NCBI GenBank assembly: GCA_026225555.1
Contig: JAMFSY010000073.1
Location: 1 to 48,708, forward strand
Source of the DNA: Methylacidiphilales bacterium
GTDB lineage: Bacteria; Verrucomicrobiota; Verrucomicrobiia; Methylacidiphilales; UBA1321
Direction of reading: 5' to 3'
DNA: 48,708 bases
In this document: positions 15,547-24,293 of the stretch, one piece after another
Position numbering within the stretch: the first letter of the stretch is position 1
How the letters are laid out: each line of letters begins with the position of its first letter
Notes under the pieces: model-generated
Told to the model about the DNA's origin: nothing
The model's database searches: none
Seen by the model: the letters and a program-made list of their open reading frames with translations, nothing else
Made by a program: the position numbers and the translations under genes

Positions 15547-18372
15547 ATGACCCCCGAAGATCGCGAGCTCCTTCAGGCCTTACGCCGCCAGCAGGCGGAC
15601 CTTCAACGCTCTCTCGCCCGGCTCGACTTTCAACTGGAAGCGCTCGAGAAACGCGCGCAGGAAACATCGCCGGAAGCGCCTCCTCTACCCGTAGAGCCGG
15701 AACTTCCGCCCCTGCCGCCGGTGGAACATGCGGCTCCGCTGCCGCCCTTGCCTCCGTTTCACTCGCACCCGTTGCCGGTGACGCCGACTTCGGAACCACC
15801 GCCGCCTCCCTTCCTGCCGCCTTTGCCGAAGGAACCCAAGCCCTCTTTCGAATTCCAATTCGGCCGCTGGCTGACCCGCATCGGCGCGGTGCTTGGCATC
15901 ATCACGCTGGTCCTTTTCTTCAGCCTCGCCCACGAGACGATCTTCCGGGTCCTGGGCCCGCTGGGGATTCTTGGGCTGAGCGCCGCGCTCTGCATTGGTA
16001 TCGTCGCCGCTTCCCAGCGGCTGGAACGCCGCAACCCGGAGCTCCGGCTTTACGGGCGCGCGCTCATGGCCTTGGGTCTCGCGGGTCTCTACGTCGTCTT
16101 TTATGCGGCGCATAGTTTCGAGGCCGTCCGCGTCATCCAGAGTCCACTGGCGGCGGGATTTCTCCTACTCGCCTGGTCGATCTACGTGCTTCTGCTCGCC
16201 GCGCGCAAAGAATCGCAGGCGCTCGCGCTCTTCGCCATCGCCCTGGCCTACTTCAGCACCGCGATCAATCCGATCGGCCGGTTCACCATGGCGGCCGACC
16301 TGATCCTGGCCGGGACCGTCGTCGTCTTCCTGCTGCGCAATGGCTGGTCCACCCTATCCTACCTCAGCCTGCTCGCCACTTACTTCGCGCTGCTTCGCCG
16401 GCTGGTGATCGATGAAAATGGCGAGTTGGTGCTCGATACCAGCCGCACACTTCCTTTCGAGCCCTACGCGGTCTATCTCATTGGCGCGTGGGTCATCTTC
16501 ACCGCCGGCGTCCTCTTTTCCCGGACAAAATCCTTTCGCGGCGGCAAGCGGCTCGCCTTCCTCAGCCTGAACAACGGCGCGCTCGCGGGTCTGCTCACTC
16601 TCACCACTTTCATTGCGGGCTATGGTTACAAGGCGATGGGATCGACCCTTCTCTGGACCGGGGTCGGCTTTCTCGTCACCTCGGTGCTGGCCAAGGCGAA
16701 ATGGCGCGAATCGCGAACTGACGCCGCCGAGGTCGCCAACGCCTATCTTTCCCAGGGCCTCGCTTCGTTCACCGCCGGGCTGATGGGCGTTTACACCGGC
16801 GTGACGCGCGGCGTCCTGCTCGCCATGGAGACTTTTTTCCTGGGTATGGCGGCAGTCTCCTCGCGCAATCCAGTGCTGAAAATCGGCGCCTATGTAGTCG
16901 CGCTCTTCGCCACGCTTTTCCTCATCTGGGAAATTGCGGTCAACGCGCATGATCCCTGGCGGCTCGGGATCGGCGGCGCGGCCATCATGTTCGCCAATGC
17001 GTGGTGGACGCGGCGCGAATACCGGCGCGTTCCGCTCACGCATCAGAAGATCGTGCTGGCCGCCTCCTACTATTGCGCGCTCGCGCTCGGGCTTATCGCG
17101 GTGGCGATGGCCACGGAATTGAGCGATGCCGCGTTGCCCCCGGCGCTGGCCTTCGTCGCGGTCGCGCTCACGTTTTCCATTTACCTGCTGCCGCTCTACG
17201 AACTTCCCCCGCTCGCGCAGACGCTGCTCATCGCGGCGCAAGGCCTCGTGCTCTTCCCTGCGGAAACGGGTGAAGCGCTCCCCCGCTCGAGCACGGCTTG
17301 GGTCGCCGCGCTGACGCTCCTGCTTCTCACCTGGTGGTCGCGCCAACGGATCACCCGCTACGGCACCTGGATCGTGACGCTCAATTTCATTTATGCCCTC
17401 GCGCTGGTCGGCCTCTCCTACCATGCCGTGCGGCCCTATGTGAATGAGCAGACCTGGATGATGAGTGCGGCCTTCCTCTCGTTCATCTTCCTGTTCTTCG
17501 GCGCCTTGACCCGCGTTTGGCCGCTCGCCCTCATGGGCCAGCTCTTTCTTGTCGCCTCGCTCTACCACTTCTTTTATCCCGGCGGCTTATGGACGGCCTT
17601 CCCCTGGACGTGGTCCGCCGCGCTCGTGCCGATCGGCGTGGTTTACGCCACCGGTCGCGCGGGACATGCCTGGCTGCGCGCCTTCCCGGAAATGCCGAGG
17701 GATTCCCGCGTCCAGTTACGAGTGGTGGCCTATGCCTACCAGGTGCTCGCCCTGATCATGGTCGTGCGCTGGATTTCCGACGTGGTGCCCGCGTCGGGCC
17801 AGATCGCGACCTTCCTCCTGTCCGGCACCTGGCTTCTCCTCTGGAACATCGGAAAAAGAAATCCTGTCGGCGTACGCTGCAGCTTCGTCCTCAGCGCGCT
17901 GGGCATGCTGCTGGTCGCACAGGGTGTCCTAAGCGATGACCATACCGTGGTGACGTTTCTCAACGGCTTTGCCCTTCTCGCCCTGCTTTGCCAGCCCACG
18001 TTCCTGCGCCATGGCGCTCGCGAAATCACCGCAGAGGCCGAGAACTGGATTCTCATCCTTTTCTCCACCGCGACCGGCTGGCTCTTTGTCGGATACTGGG
18101 TGACCGCGCGGCTGCATTCGCACGACCTGACCATGGGCTGGGCTCTCTACGCCCTGTTCCTTTTCTTCTTTGGCCTGCTCGTCTGGGAACGACGCCAGCG
18201 CTGGTGCGGGCTCGCGATCCTGGTCGCGGCCCTGGCGCGCGTTTTGGTCTACGATCTTTGGGGCTTCTCCAATGGTTACCGGGTCCTGACTTTCTTTGTG
18301 CTGACTCTGATCCTGCTCGGGCTGGGCTTCATCTACGCGCGTTTTGGCGAGAGGTTGAAGACGTGGCTGTAA
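15547..18372 (+). CDS. Large DUF2339 polytopic membrane protein
   Basis: 941 residues. An N-terminal coiled coil (about residues 3-40, rich in L, Q and R) is followed by a 60-residue proline-rich linker of PPLPP repeats. Then the DUF2339 hallmark FGRWLTRIGAVLGIITLVLFF begins at about residue 102. The remainder contains more than 20 hydrophobic helices with short loops, matching the family architecture. The function of DUF2339 proteins is not established. They are thought to sit in the inner membrane and are often found near cell-envelope genes. There is no partner gene on the same strand. It is divergent from the SGNH hydrolase, with 92 bp between the starts. Confidence 0.88.
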   Translation: MTPEDRELLQALRRQQADLQRSLARLDFQLEALEKRAQETSPEAPPLPVEPELPPLPPVEHAAPLPPLPPFHSHPLPVTPTSEPPPPPFLPPLPKEPKPSFEFQFGRWLTRIGAVLGIITLVLFFSLAHETIFRVLGPLGILGLSAALCIGIVAASQRLERRNPELRLYGRALMALGLAGLYVVFYAAHSFEAVRVIQSPLAAGFLLLAWSIYVLLLAARKESQALALFAIALAYFSTAINPIGRFTMAADLILAGTVVVFLLRNGWSTLSYLSLLATYFALLRRLVIDENGELVLDTSRTLPFEPYAVYLIGAWVIFTAGVLFSRTKSFRGGKRLAFLSLNNGALAGLLTLTTFIAGYGYKAMGSTLLWTGVGFLVTSVLAKAKWRESRTDAAEVANAYLSQGLASFTAGLMGVYTGVTRGVLLAMETFFLGMAAVSSRNPVLKIGAYVVALFATLFLIWEIAVNAHDPWRLGIGGAAIMFANAWWTRREYRRVPLTHQKIVLAASYYCALALGLIAVAMATELSDAALPPALAFVAVALTFSIYLLPLYELPPLAQTLLIAAQGLVLFPAETGEALPRSSTAWVAALTLLLLTWWSRQRITRYGTWIVTLNFIYALALVGLSYHAVRPYVNEQTWMMSAAFLSFIFLFFGALTRVWPLALMGQLFLVASLYHFFYPGGLWTAFPWTWSAALVPIGVVYATGRAGHAWLRAFPEMPRDSRVQLRVVAYAYQVLALIMVVRWISDVVPASGQIATFLLSGTWLLLWNIGKRNPVGVRCSFVLSALGMLLVAQGVLSDDHTVVTFLNGFALLALLCQPTFLRHGAREITAEAENWILILFSTATGWLFVGYWVTARLHSHDLTMGWALYALFLFFFGLLVWERRQRWCGLAILVAALARVLVYDLWGFSNGYRVLTFFVLTLILLGLGFIYARFGERLKTWL

Positions 18373-18413
18373 ACGCGCGGTCTTTATTTCCCTTTTTCCG
18401 GTACGCAATACTT

Positions 18414-18563
18414 TGTGAATAACTTTGGGTTTGTACCCGGTAACTTCTACAACCCCGACTTCGAAGTGAATCCTCGGTGATTTTTGGCCACCTGTTCACA
18501 CCCCCTCCGCCGCGCAGTGCGCTCCATGAAAAGCACTTTCGCGGGTTGCTGAGCTTATTCACC
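18414..18563. promoter_or_regulatory. DnaA-box-like sites upstream of dnaN
   Basis: In the 253-bp gap before dnaN the minus strand carries TTATTCACA (18414-18422), a full match to TTATNCACA. The plus strand carries TTATTCACC (18555-18563, one mismatch), and CTGTTCACA (18492-18500) has two. The last 60 bp before dnaN are T/A-rich. This suits DnaA control of dnaN or a small origin, but nothing here proves an origin. Confidence 0.4.
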
Positions 18564-18625
18564 GCAATAAGACGGATAATAAACCATTGTTTTTTTCCAC
18601 CAAATCTCCTTAATAACCCGTGGAT

Positions 18626-19720
18626 ATGAAATGCGTCATCGCGCGAGAGGCGTTGCTCTCCGGCCTCCAAATTGTTCAGAATGTTGTTAGCACCCGCACG
18701 ACGCTTCCCATCCTGGGCAATGCCCTGGTGCAAGCGGTCGACGGCAAGCTGATTATCTCGACCACCGATCTCGACACGGGCATCCGCGCTTCGGTCGATG
18801 CGGAGATCATCAAGGGTGGCGCGACCACGTTGCCCGCCCGCCGGCTCTTCAGCATCATCCGTGAATTGCCCGCCTCGGAGCTGACCCTCGAGGTCGACTC
18901 CAAGCAGGTCGCCACCATTACTTCAGGAGCCTCGTTCTTTCGCATCATGGGCCTGCCTGAGGAGGATTTCCCGCCCTTCCCCAAGGGAGACGGCGCAAAG
19001 ACCTTCAAGCTCCCTCAGGGCGTTTTCCGCGACATGCTGAAGCGGACGGCCTATGCCATTTCCACGGATGAAAGCCGCTATGTCCTCAATGGCGTGCTGC
19101 TCAGCTTCAAGGAAAACAAGCTGTCGCTCGTCGCGACGGATGGCCGCCGTCTCGCGCTGGTCGAACAGGACCTCGAATTTCCCAAGGGCAGCGAAGTCGA
19201 AGCCATTCTGCCCACCAAGGCGGTGCAGGAACTTTCCCGCATCCTGCGCGATGACGAGCCGCTCACGATCAGCTTTGCCGAAAACCAGGTCTCCTTCGAT
19301 CTCGGCAACACGTTCCTTTACTCGAAGCTCATCGAGGGCAATTACCCGAACTACAAGCAGGTCGTTCCCGCCGAAGCCAAGGAGCGCATCATTCTCGAGC
19401 GCGAAGTTTTCCTCAACGCCGTCCGCCGCGTCGCGCTGCTCTCCAGCGAGAAGTCGAATTCGGTGAAGCTCATCTTCACCAAGAACAATCTCGATATCAC
19501 GGCCAACACGCCCGAAGTCGGCGAGGCGAAGGAATCGCTCGCGATCAATTACAAAGGCAAGGAATTCAACATCGCCTTTAATCCCGAGTTCCTCATGGAC
19601 CCGCTGAAGAACATCGATTCCGATGAAATCTTCTTCGACTTCATCGACGAACTTAGTCCCGGCGTCATCAAGTACAAGCGTCCCTTCCTCTACGTGATCA
19701 TGCCGATGCGCACGGCGTAG
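18626..19720 (+). CDS. dnaN: DNA polymerase III beta subunit (sliding clamp)
   Basis: 364 residues from the ATG at 18626; a GTG at 18620 would add two. The ring-shaped clamp tethers replicative polymerase to DNA. Three tandem clamp domains are readable. The first begins MKCVIAREALLSGLQIVQNVVSTRTTLPIL, the second around YAISTDESRYVLNGVLL with ATDGRRLA, and the third ends in the canonical FLYVIMPMRTA. SxKSNSVKL and NPEFLMDPLKNID segments are also typical. Length and sequence look normal. Neither dnaA nor recF lies next to it in this window. The downstream neighbour is accessory DNA, beginning with a short direct repeat. Confidence 0.96.
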   Translation: MKCVIAREALLSGLQIVQNVVSTRTTLPILGNALVQAVDGKLIISTTDLDTGIRASVDAEIIKGGATTLPARRLFSIIRELPASELTLEVDSKQVATITSGASFFRIMGLPEEDFPPFPKGDGAKTFKLPQGVFRDMLKRTAYAISTDESRYVLNGVLLSFKENKLSLVATDGRRLALVEQDLEFPKGSEVEAILPTKAVQELSRILRDDEPLTISFAENQVSFDLGNTFLYSKLIEGNYPNYKQVVPAEAKERIILEREVFLNAVRRVALLSSEKSNSVKLIFTKNNLDITANTPEVGEAKESLAINYKGKEFNIAFNPEFLMDPLKNIDSDEIFFDFIDELSPGVIKYKRPFLYVIMPMRTA

Positions 19721-19764
19721 GTTCGAGACCGTTCGTTCATTGAGCTAGAAGCGTCATTGTTGCA

Positions 19765-19813
19765 GTCTCTGCAACGCTCACCCTTGATTCCGTCTCTGCA
19801 AGCTTGACCCTTG
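19765..19813 (+). repeat. Two 22-bp direct repeats downstream of dnaN
   Basis: Copies at 19765-19786 and 19792-19813 share GTCTCTGCAA at the start and ACCCTTG at the end (18 of 22 bases identical, 27 bp apart). The first is also part of the palindrome GTTGCAG-tct-CTGCAAC. The size and spacing resemble transposase-binding repeats at Tn7-like ends, but only two copies are seen and no partner was found elsewhere. Confidence 0.4.
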
Positions 19814-19857
19814 CTGATCCGGTTCCTGTTACGCCGGAATGATGATCGCCGGTCTTA

Positions 19858-20085
19858 CTAGAAATCAGCGAATAGTCTCTCGTAACTGCAACCAAGGGAG
19901 GCACGAAGTTTTTTGATCGTGAAAAGGGTGGGGCACTTTTGTCCAGCTTCGATCATCTGAACATAGCGTTTTGTCACATCCGCTTTCACGCCCAGAGCAT
20001 CCTGACTCAGTCCCGCCTCATTTCGTAGCTGTCGAAGGTTCTGTCCGAGCCTTTGTAGAGATCGCTTTGATGCCTTATCCTGCAC
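19858..20085 (-). CDS. Small XRE-family HTH regulator
   Basis: 75 residues, just one Cro/C1-type helix-turn-helix domain. The typical pattern is present: LGQNLRQLRNEAGLSQDALG, then a recognition helix in DVTKRYVQMIEAGQKCPTL. There is no C-terminal sensor domain. Such single-domain repressors often control neighbouring accessory genes. It lies between dnaN and a set of exported proteins, on the opposite strand to both. A perfect 13-bp hairpin sits 14 bp upstream of its start. It may mark the beginning of acquired DNA, though no integrase is adjacent. Confidence 0.82.
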   Translation of the reverse strand: MQDKASKRSLQRLGQNLRQLRNEAGLSQDALGVKADVTKRYVQMIEAGQKCPTLFTIKKLRASLGCSYERLFADF

Positions 20086-20099
20086 CCTGCAATGGTGCC

Positions 20100-20135
20100 G
20101 AACTGCTGGTTCACCTTGCGGCGAACCAGCAGTTC
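20100..20135 (+). terminator. Strong hairpin with T-run, terminator or attenuator
   Basis: Perfect 13-bp arms GAACTGCTGGTTC (20100-20112) and GAACCAGCAGTTC (20123-20135), with a 10-base loop, followed by TTTTCTTGT on the plus strand. No plus-strand gene ends just before it (dnaN stops 380 bp upstream), so it may attenuate the exported-protein genes downstream or end a small RNA. Confidence 0.65.
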
Positions 20136-20200
20136 TTTTCTTGTAATTGCGGTTAATCTAGCTAACGCTAATGAAACTTCGGTTACTCCATTTGTCCACT

Positions 20201-20530
20201 ATGGTTCGATACCTCTTTATTGCCTTCGCACTCCTCGCTCTGACGACCGGACTAAAGGCCGATCCGCTGCCGGTCAAAGTCACTTTCCGCCAAAGTTTGT
20301 TGATACGTGGGACATTCGTTGCCCAGTTCCGCAATCAGGGGGACAAAGGCTTAGTCCTTCATGTTGAATTCGACCGCCCGGATGCTTCCGCGCGCAAGAC
20401 CTTTACGCTCCTGGTGCCTGCGAATGGTCTCAAGGAAGTCGGGCATAATCAGGGCTGGAATGTAAAGTCCGGAGATCAGCTCAGTATCGCATCAGAGGGC
20501 TTTGACGACGTTCAGTGTCATATCCCCTAA
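20201..20530 (+). CDS. Small exported protein of unknown function
   Basis: About 109 residues from the ATG at 20201; an earlier ATG at 20171 would add 10. The signal peptide is clear (YLFIAFALLALTTGLKA, cleaved before DPLP). The mature part is about 90 residues, beta-rich, with a single cysteine near the end. It is probably a small secreted beta-sandwich. No recognised domain. It is followed after 25 bp by a membrane-anchored protein and then by the lipase, all on the plus strand, so it is probably the first gene of a small operon. Confidence 0.65.
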   Translation: MVRYLFIAFALLALTTGLKADPLPVKVTFRQSLLIRGTFVAQFRNQGDKGLVLHVEFDRPDASARKTFTLLVPANGLKEVGHNQGWNVKSGDQLSIASEGFDDVQCHIP

Positions 20531-20555
20531 CACCGCTCATGGAGACTCTTAAGCG

Positions 20556-21638
20556 GTGCATTCTCGTTCCAAATTAGGATGGATCGCCGCCATCGCAGGA
20601 ATCGTCCTGATTCTTCTGATCGGTGGTTTCTGGGCTCATTACACCGCCTCGTTAAATAACGCCGTTACCTTGGCTTCATCGCCGTCGAATGGGGCGTCCT
20701 CGACGGGAACGGGCTCTGGTTCCGCTTCTGCACCACCGGATCCAATCAAATTACTGCTCGATACACCAGCCGGCCAGATTTCGGGAACCGATGCTACGGA
20801 ACATCTCGCTGCCATAAAAAAGTCGGGAGTGGCTGCGCAGGCGGAAATCCAATCCCTTTGCCACTCCGCCGATGTCAAAGACCGGGTCGTGGGGGCTTTC
20901 CTTGCGCTGGAGACGACCGGCGACCTGGGCAAAACCATCAATGACCTAGCCAAAGACCACTCGCCGTTTGTTTCTGCGGAGGTGGGTAGATGGCTCTTCC
21001 TCAATCAGCATTTTGACGAGTGGCAGAAGTTCATCAAGGCGAAAGCCGCCAACCTCCCGCCATCGGATTACGAGGCGCTCTTGTCGCCGCTGGATATGAC
21101 AACTCCGTCCCTCCAGTTGCCCCCAGGTGCGATGATTCTGGGCGTTGGGAAGGATTACTCGGATTATGCCCGTGAACTTATCCGGGATAACGTCGCGCTC
21201 TCAGCCGAGGTGCAAAAGCAAATTCTCGCGCCGGACGTGAACTACAATCGCCAGCAGGCGCTGATAGCCCTCCTGCAAACGGCGGATTATCACTCGTACC
21301 AGAATGCGATGGTGACTCTCAAGGGCCGGACGAATCCAAGCGATGCGTCGTATTCGCGTGTGAGCTGGTTGGCAGATCAAAAACCTCCCACTCAAGACCA
21401 GATGAATAAGCTGTCGGCAACCATGGCGGCGGGCACAGTAGGTGCCAACGGTCGCCCAGATGCCGCCACGGCCAGCGCCATCATGACGATCGCCGAGGCC
21501 AGTAGGTCGTCGCAGGGGTTTTCGATGGATAAAGGCGCCCTTCAAAAGGGTATCTCCATTCTCGATTCGATCACGCCACAGACTTATTCAGTGAAGAAGA
21601 CCAGAGAGGAGCTGCAATATGTCCTTCTCTCGCACTAG
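20556..21638 (+). CDS. Membrane-anchored protein of unknown function
   Basis: 360 residues from the GTG at 20556. One N-terminal helix (residues 9-27, IAAIAGIVLILLIGGFWA) is followed by a Ser/Gly-rich linker (about 38-60) and a helical outer domain without recognised motifs. The helix spacing (repeated runs such as VKDRVVGAFLALETTGDLG and NRQQALIALLQTADY) resembles HEAT-like repeats seen in exported verrucomicrobial proteins, but I cannot assign it. Its last 20 bases overlap the start of the lipase gene, so the two are translationally coupled and may act together at the cell surface. Confidence 0.7.
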   Translation: MHSRSKLGWIAAIAGIVLILLIGGFWAHYTASLNNAVTLASSPSNGASSTGTGSGSASAPPDPIKLLLDTPAGQISGTDATEHLAAIKKSGVAAQAEIQSLCHSADVKDRVVGAFLALETTGDLGKTINDLAKDHSPFVSAEVGRWLFLNQHFDEWQKFIKAKAANLPPSDYEALLSPLDMTTPSLQLPPGAMILGVGKDYSDYARELIRDNVALSAEVQKQILAPDVNYNRQQALIALLQTADYHSYQNAMVTLKGRTNPSDASYSRVSWLADQKPPTQDQMNKLSATMAAGTVGANGRPDAATASAIMTIAEASRSSQGFSMDKGALQKGISILDSITPQTYSVKKTREELQYVLLSH

Positions 21639-23436
21639 AGCCATCCTGATCGCCCTCATGGCTACGTGGTGCGGTTGCGCCCCCGCGTTAGACAACTCGC
21701 CCGTGTTCACTGGGAATTCGGAGCTGACATATAACATTCAGGATCTGGATAATTTCTCGCCCGCAGGATACATCGACGCCAGGTGGGGAAACTTTCAAAG
21801 CGTAGATTCGTCCACCATCTTCAATTCCACGATTACTCTGCCGTGTACGCCTCTCACATTGGGGTACAACGATCTCTTTATTTCCACCAGCCGTACCACG
21901 CTCGCGGCATATTCGGTACCAAGCCAGGATTACAGCAACTTCCAGGTTAGCTTTACGGACACGAGTGGCACTGACTGGAACCTGTACCGCTTCCTCCACT
22001 TTAATGACGCTGCTCTGTTTCCCTCGACCGCAACGAAGCTCATCATTGTGATTCATGGTTACAATCCATCGTCCAATGCGAATCCGTTTGCTTCCACACC
22101 GGAGTTCGTCAGTCTGGATAATAACCTCGCCTACGAGACCAACGGGACCGACTGGCAGGTCGTCCAATACAACTGGGCGATCGATTCCGACACCGGCCCG
22201 GAAGACTTGGACGTGGCCGTGTACGCCACCTACGCCGCCGAGATCGGCCATCAACACGGCCAGCATCTGGGGCAGATCCTGAGCGTGCTTTATCCCAACC
22301 TCCAAGAGGTACAGTTTATCGCCCACTCGGATGGCGCGTGGGTGGCGCGCGGTGCGGCAAGGAATCTCTTGGCGGACGAGCCTGGCGTAAAAGTGGAAGT
22401 CACCCTCCTGGACCCCTTCATGCCGAATACCATTCCCCTCATTTCCTCCGTGCTGGGAGATTCGATCATGGATGCGCTGCCCAACATCCCTGGCAATTCC
22501 ACCCTCTACTTACTTGAGAATTATTACGCGGACGATCAACTTACTGACCTCGCATTTGGTACCCAAGACACTTTCACTTGGAGGGCCTCCGACATCGGTA
22601 ATTGTCGCATTGATTGGTCCCCCAACGGGGGATCCAGCTACTACTACCAAACGCACGAAGGCCCGATCGGTTGGTACAGCGATACCATCTACCAATCAGT
22701 TTATCCGGGCACTCCTCTTGCGAGCTTGCAGCCCTTTGATTTAAGCCACGTCGGCTGGCGCCGGAGCTTGTTCAATAACGAACCGCTGATCGTGACTCCG
22801 CCGCCTTCGACCCTGGCGCTATCGACTGGGTCGGCGCTGTCCCTTAGCGTGACCGCCTCGACCAGGGATCGAACAGCTTTCCCGTCTAGCAGCTTATCAC
22901 CTTCGATTTCATACCAGTGGTACAAGTCGTCTGGGTCTACATGGGTCCCGTTAAGCGGACAGACCCAACCGACATTCGGGATTGCAAGCGTTCAGACGTC
23001 CGACGCTGGCCAGTATCTCGTGACCGCCTCCAATTCAGCGGGGATCGCCCAGGACACGGTCACCGTCACAGTATCGAATCCGGCTGCCACGCCGTTTGCC
23101 GCCTGGGCGCTGGCCAACAACCTGACCTTGAACGCCCCGACCGATGATCCCGAACATGACGGGATACCGAATCTCATCAAGTACGCGGTGGGCCTGGATC
23201 CCAATAAGCATGAGGTATCGCCGGCGACGCTTTCAATGGACTCGGCGAACCTTTACCTGACCTATGACAAGGCGCGGTCGGAGTTGGGTTACACGGTCCA
23301 GACATCAACCGACCTCCAGACATGGACAACGACGGGTGTGAATCAGGGCGGAGCGGGGCCGCTCGTAACGGCTTCGGTACCGATCGGCGCGGGCGGTAAG
23401 AGGTTCCTGCGACTGAGCGTGACAATGTCCCCGTGA
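21619..23436 (+). CDS. Secreted lipase/esterase-like alpha/beta hydrolase with Ig-like domain
   Basis: 605 residues. The signal peptide covers about residues 5-24, and CGCAPA could instead be a lipoprotein processing site. The hydrolase domain follows, with an oxyanion HG in VIHGYNP and a nucleophile elbow AHSDGAW (Ser in place of the usual GHSxG serine, preceded by Ala). The later acid and His are less certain. An Ig-like domain (SYQWYKSSGSTW ... SDAGQYLVTASNSAG) sits at about residues 425-490. A C-terminal region with DDPEHDGIPNLIKYAVGLDP follows, a layout common in verrucomicrobial exported proteins. It overlaps the previous gene by 20 bp. The substrate is unknown. Confidence 0.8.
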   Translation: MSFSRTRAILIALMATWCGCAPALDNSPVFTGNSELTYNIQDLDNFSPAGYIDARWGNFQSVDSSTIFNSTITLPCTPLTLGYNDLFISTSRTTLAAYSVPSQDYSNFQVSFTDTSGTDWNLYRFLHFNDAALFPSTATKLIIVIHGYNPSSNANPFASTPEFVSLDNNLAYETNGTDWQVVQYNWAIDSDTGPEDLDVAVYATYAAEIGHQHGQHLGQILSVLYPNLQEVQFIAHSDGAWVARGAARNLLADEPGVKVEVTLLDPFMPNTIPLISSVLGDSIMDALPNIPGNSTLYLLENYYADDQLTDLAFGTQDTFTWRASDIGNCRIDWSPNGGSSYYYQTHEGPIGWYSDTIYQSVYPGTPLASLQPFDLSHVGWRRSLFNNEPLIVTPPPSTLALSTGSALSLSVTASTRDRTAFPSSSLSPSISYQWYKSSGSTWVPLSGQTQPTFGIASVQTSDAGQYLVTASNSAGIAQDTVTVTVSNPAATPFAAWALANNLTLNAPTDDPEHDGIPNLIKYAVGLDPNKHEVSPATLSMDSANLYLTYDKARSELGYTVQTSTDLQTWTTTGVNQGGAGPLVTASVPIGAGGKRFLRLSVTMSP

Positions 23437-23496
23437 AGTCGTCGGAACTAGGTGACCGCCTAACGCTTCTTGACCATAAATGCTATCTTTTGACGT

Positions 23497-23799
23497 ATGT
23501 CCAAAACTAAAACGCCGAAACCGATAACCTACCTGCTCATCGTTCAGTGTACCCGTCCGGGAGTCGGGGTCGTGGCGGAGTATGTTGCCTCCACTCCTTT
23601 TCCCCATTTTCAGGAGGGCGGGAACCTGGAGCTGTTGGACTGCAATCCGAGGACTTGGGACGTTGGGAGTTCTGTCCACCGCATTGCAGTCGGGAAGGAC
23701 GGTGGCGTCGTTTGCTCCACCATACTTCTGGCCGATTCTCCGGTTATCGAAAATCGTGGCTTCGTCGTGAAGAAGCTATCCGGCGAAGAGGTTGGCTAG
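23497..23799 (+). CDS. Hypothetical protein, 100 residues
   Basis: An open frame of 100 residues with no signal peptide or membrane helix. It starts with a basic SKTKTPK tail and continues as alternating beta-type hydrophobic stretches (YLLIVQC, GVGVVAEYVAS, GGVVCSTILLAD), which could be a small beta fold. I do not recognise a family. It stands between the lipase and the XRE gene with about 60 bp gaps on each side and has no obvious ribosome-binding site, so it may not be expressed. Confidence 0.45.
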   Translation: MSKTKTPKPITYLLIVQCTRPGVGVVAEYVASTPFPHFQEGGNLELLDCNPRTWDVGSSVHRIAVGKDGGVVCSTILLADSPVIENRGFVVKKLSGEEVG

Positions 23800-23865
23800 C
23801 GGTCTCCATTAACCCGCTGATTGCAGGCTACCGAACTGCGGACTTCGTCGGCACCACGACGCTCC

Positions 23866-24243
23866 TTATGACTGGGCTTTCTTACGACGGATGCGTTTGA
23901 GTCTGGCGGCAGCTTCGATCAAATTGTCGAGTTCACTGTCCTCGGCTTCCGTTACCTTGCTTTCCGGCTTCGCCTTCGCCTTGGAAATACTCCGGTATTC
24001 TAAAGGAAGCAAATCATCTGTTTTGATTCCAAGTACGAGAGCGAATTGCGTAAGTGAGTGTGATAAATGACGTTGCGCGCCCGTTTCGATCTTAGCAATG
24101 GATACGCGGTTCAACTTCATGGCCTGGCCTAACTCGGCTTGGGTTAGACCCCGTGCGGCGCGAGCCGTAGCGATGTTCCTGCCTACCTCGCGATAATAGG
24201 CATCGACCGCGAACGCGGGCTCAGTAGGGGTTTTATTTGACAT
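23866..24243 (-). CDS. XRE-family HTH regulator, divergent from the Tn7-like transposon genes
   Basis: 125 residues. A Cro/C1 helix-turn-helix occupies about residues 19-75: VGRNIATARAARGLTQAELGQAM followed by NRVSIAKIETGAQ. A charged C-terminal tail follows, ending RLKRIRRKKAQS. The start is 67 bp from the start of the TnsAB gene, and nested inverted repeats occupy that gap. It therefore probably represses itself and the transposition operon. XRE regulators in that position are common on Tn7-like and CRISPR-associated transposons, as established in related elements. I have not tested whether this one belongs to the transposon or to the recipient DNA. Confidence 0.85.
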   Translation of the reverse strand: MSNKTPTEPAFAVDAYYREVGRNIATARAARGLTQAELGQAMKLNRVSIAKIETGAQRHLSHSLTQFALVLGIKTDDLLPLEYRSISKAKAKPESKVTEAEDSELDNLIEAAARLKRIRRKKAQS

Positions 24244-24247
24244 CAGG

Positions 24248-24293
24248 CGTGTAGTGTATTAAGAACAATACCGCGTAATTTACAGACTACGCG
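24248..24293. promoter_or_regulatory. Nested inverted repeats between xre and tnsAB, candidate XRE operator
   Basis: Inner repeat GTATT-aagaac-AATAC at 24256-24271. An outer pair, CGTGTAGT (24248-24255) and ACTACGCG (24286-24293), matches at 7 of 8 bases. Both fall in the 67-bp divergent gap and could be the operator of the XRE protein. Confidence 0.5.

Noticed and set aside
19721..23436. A prophage remnant
   Set aside because: No integrase, capsid, terminase or lysis gene; only XRE regulators and exported proteins.
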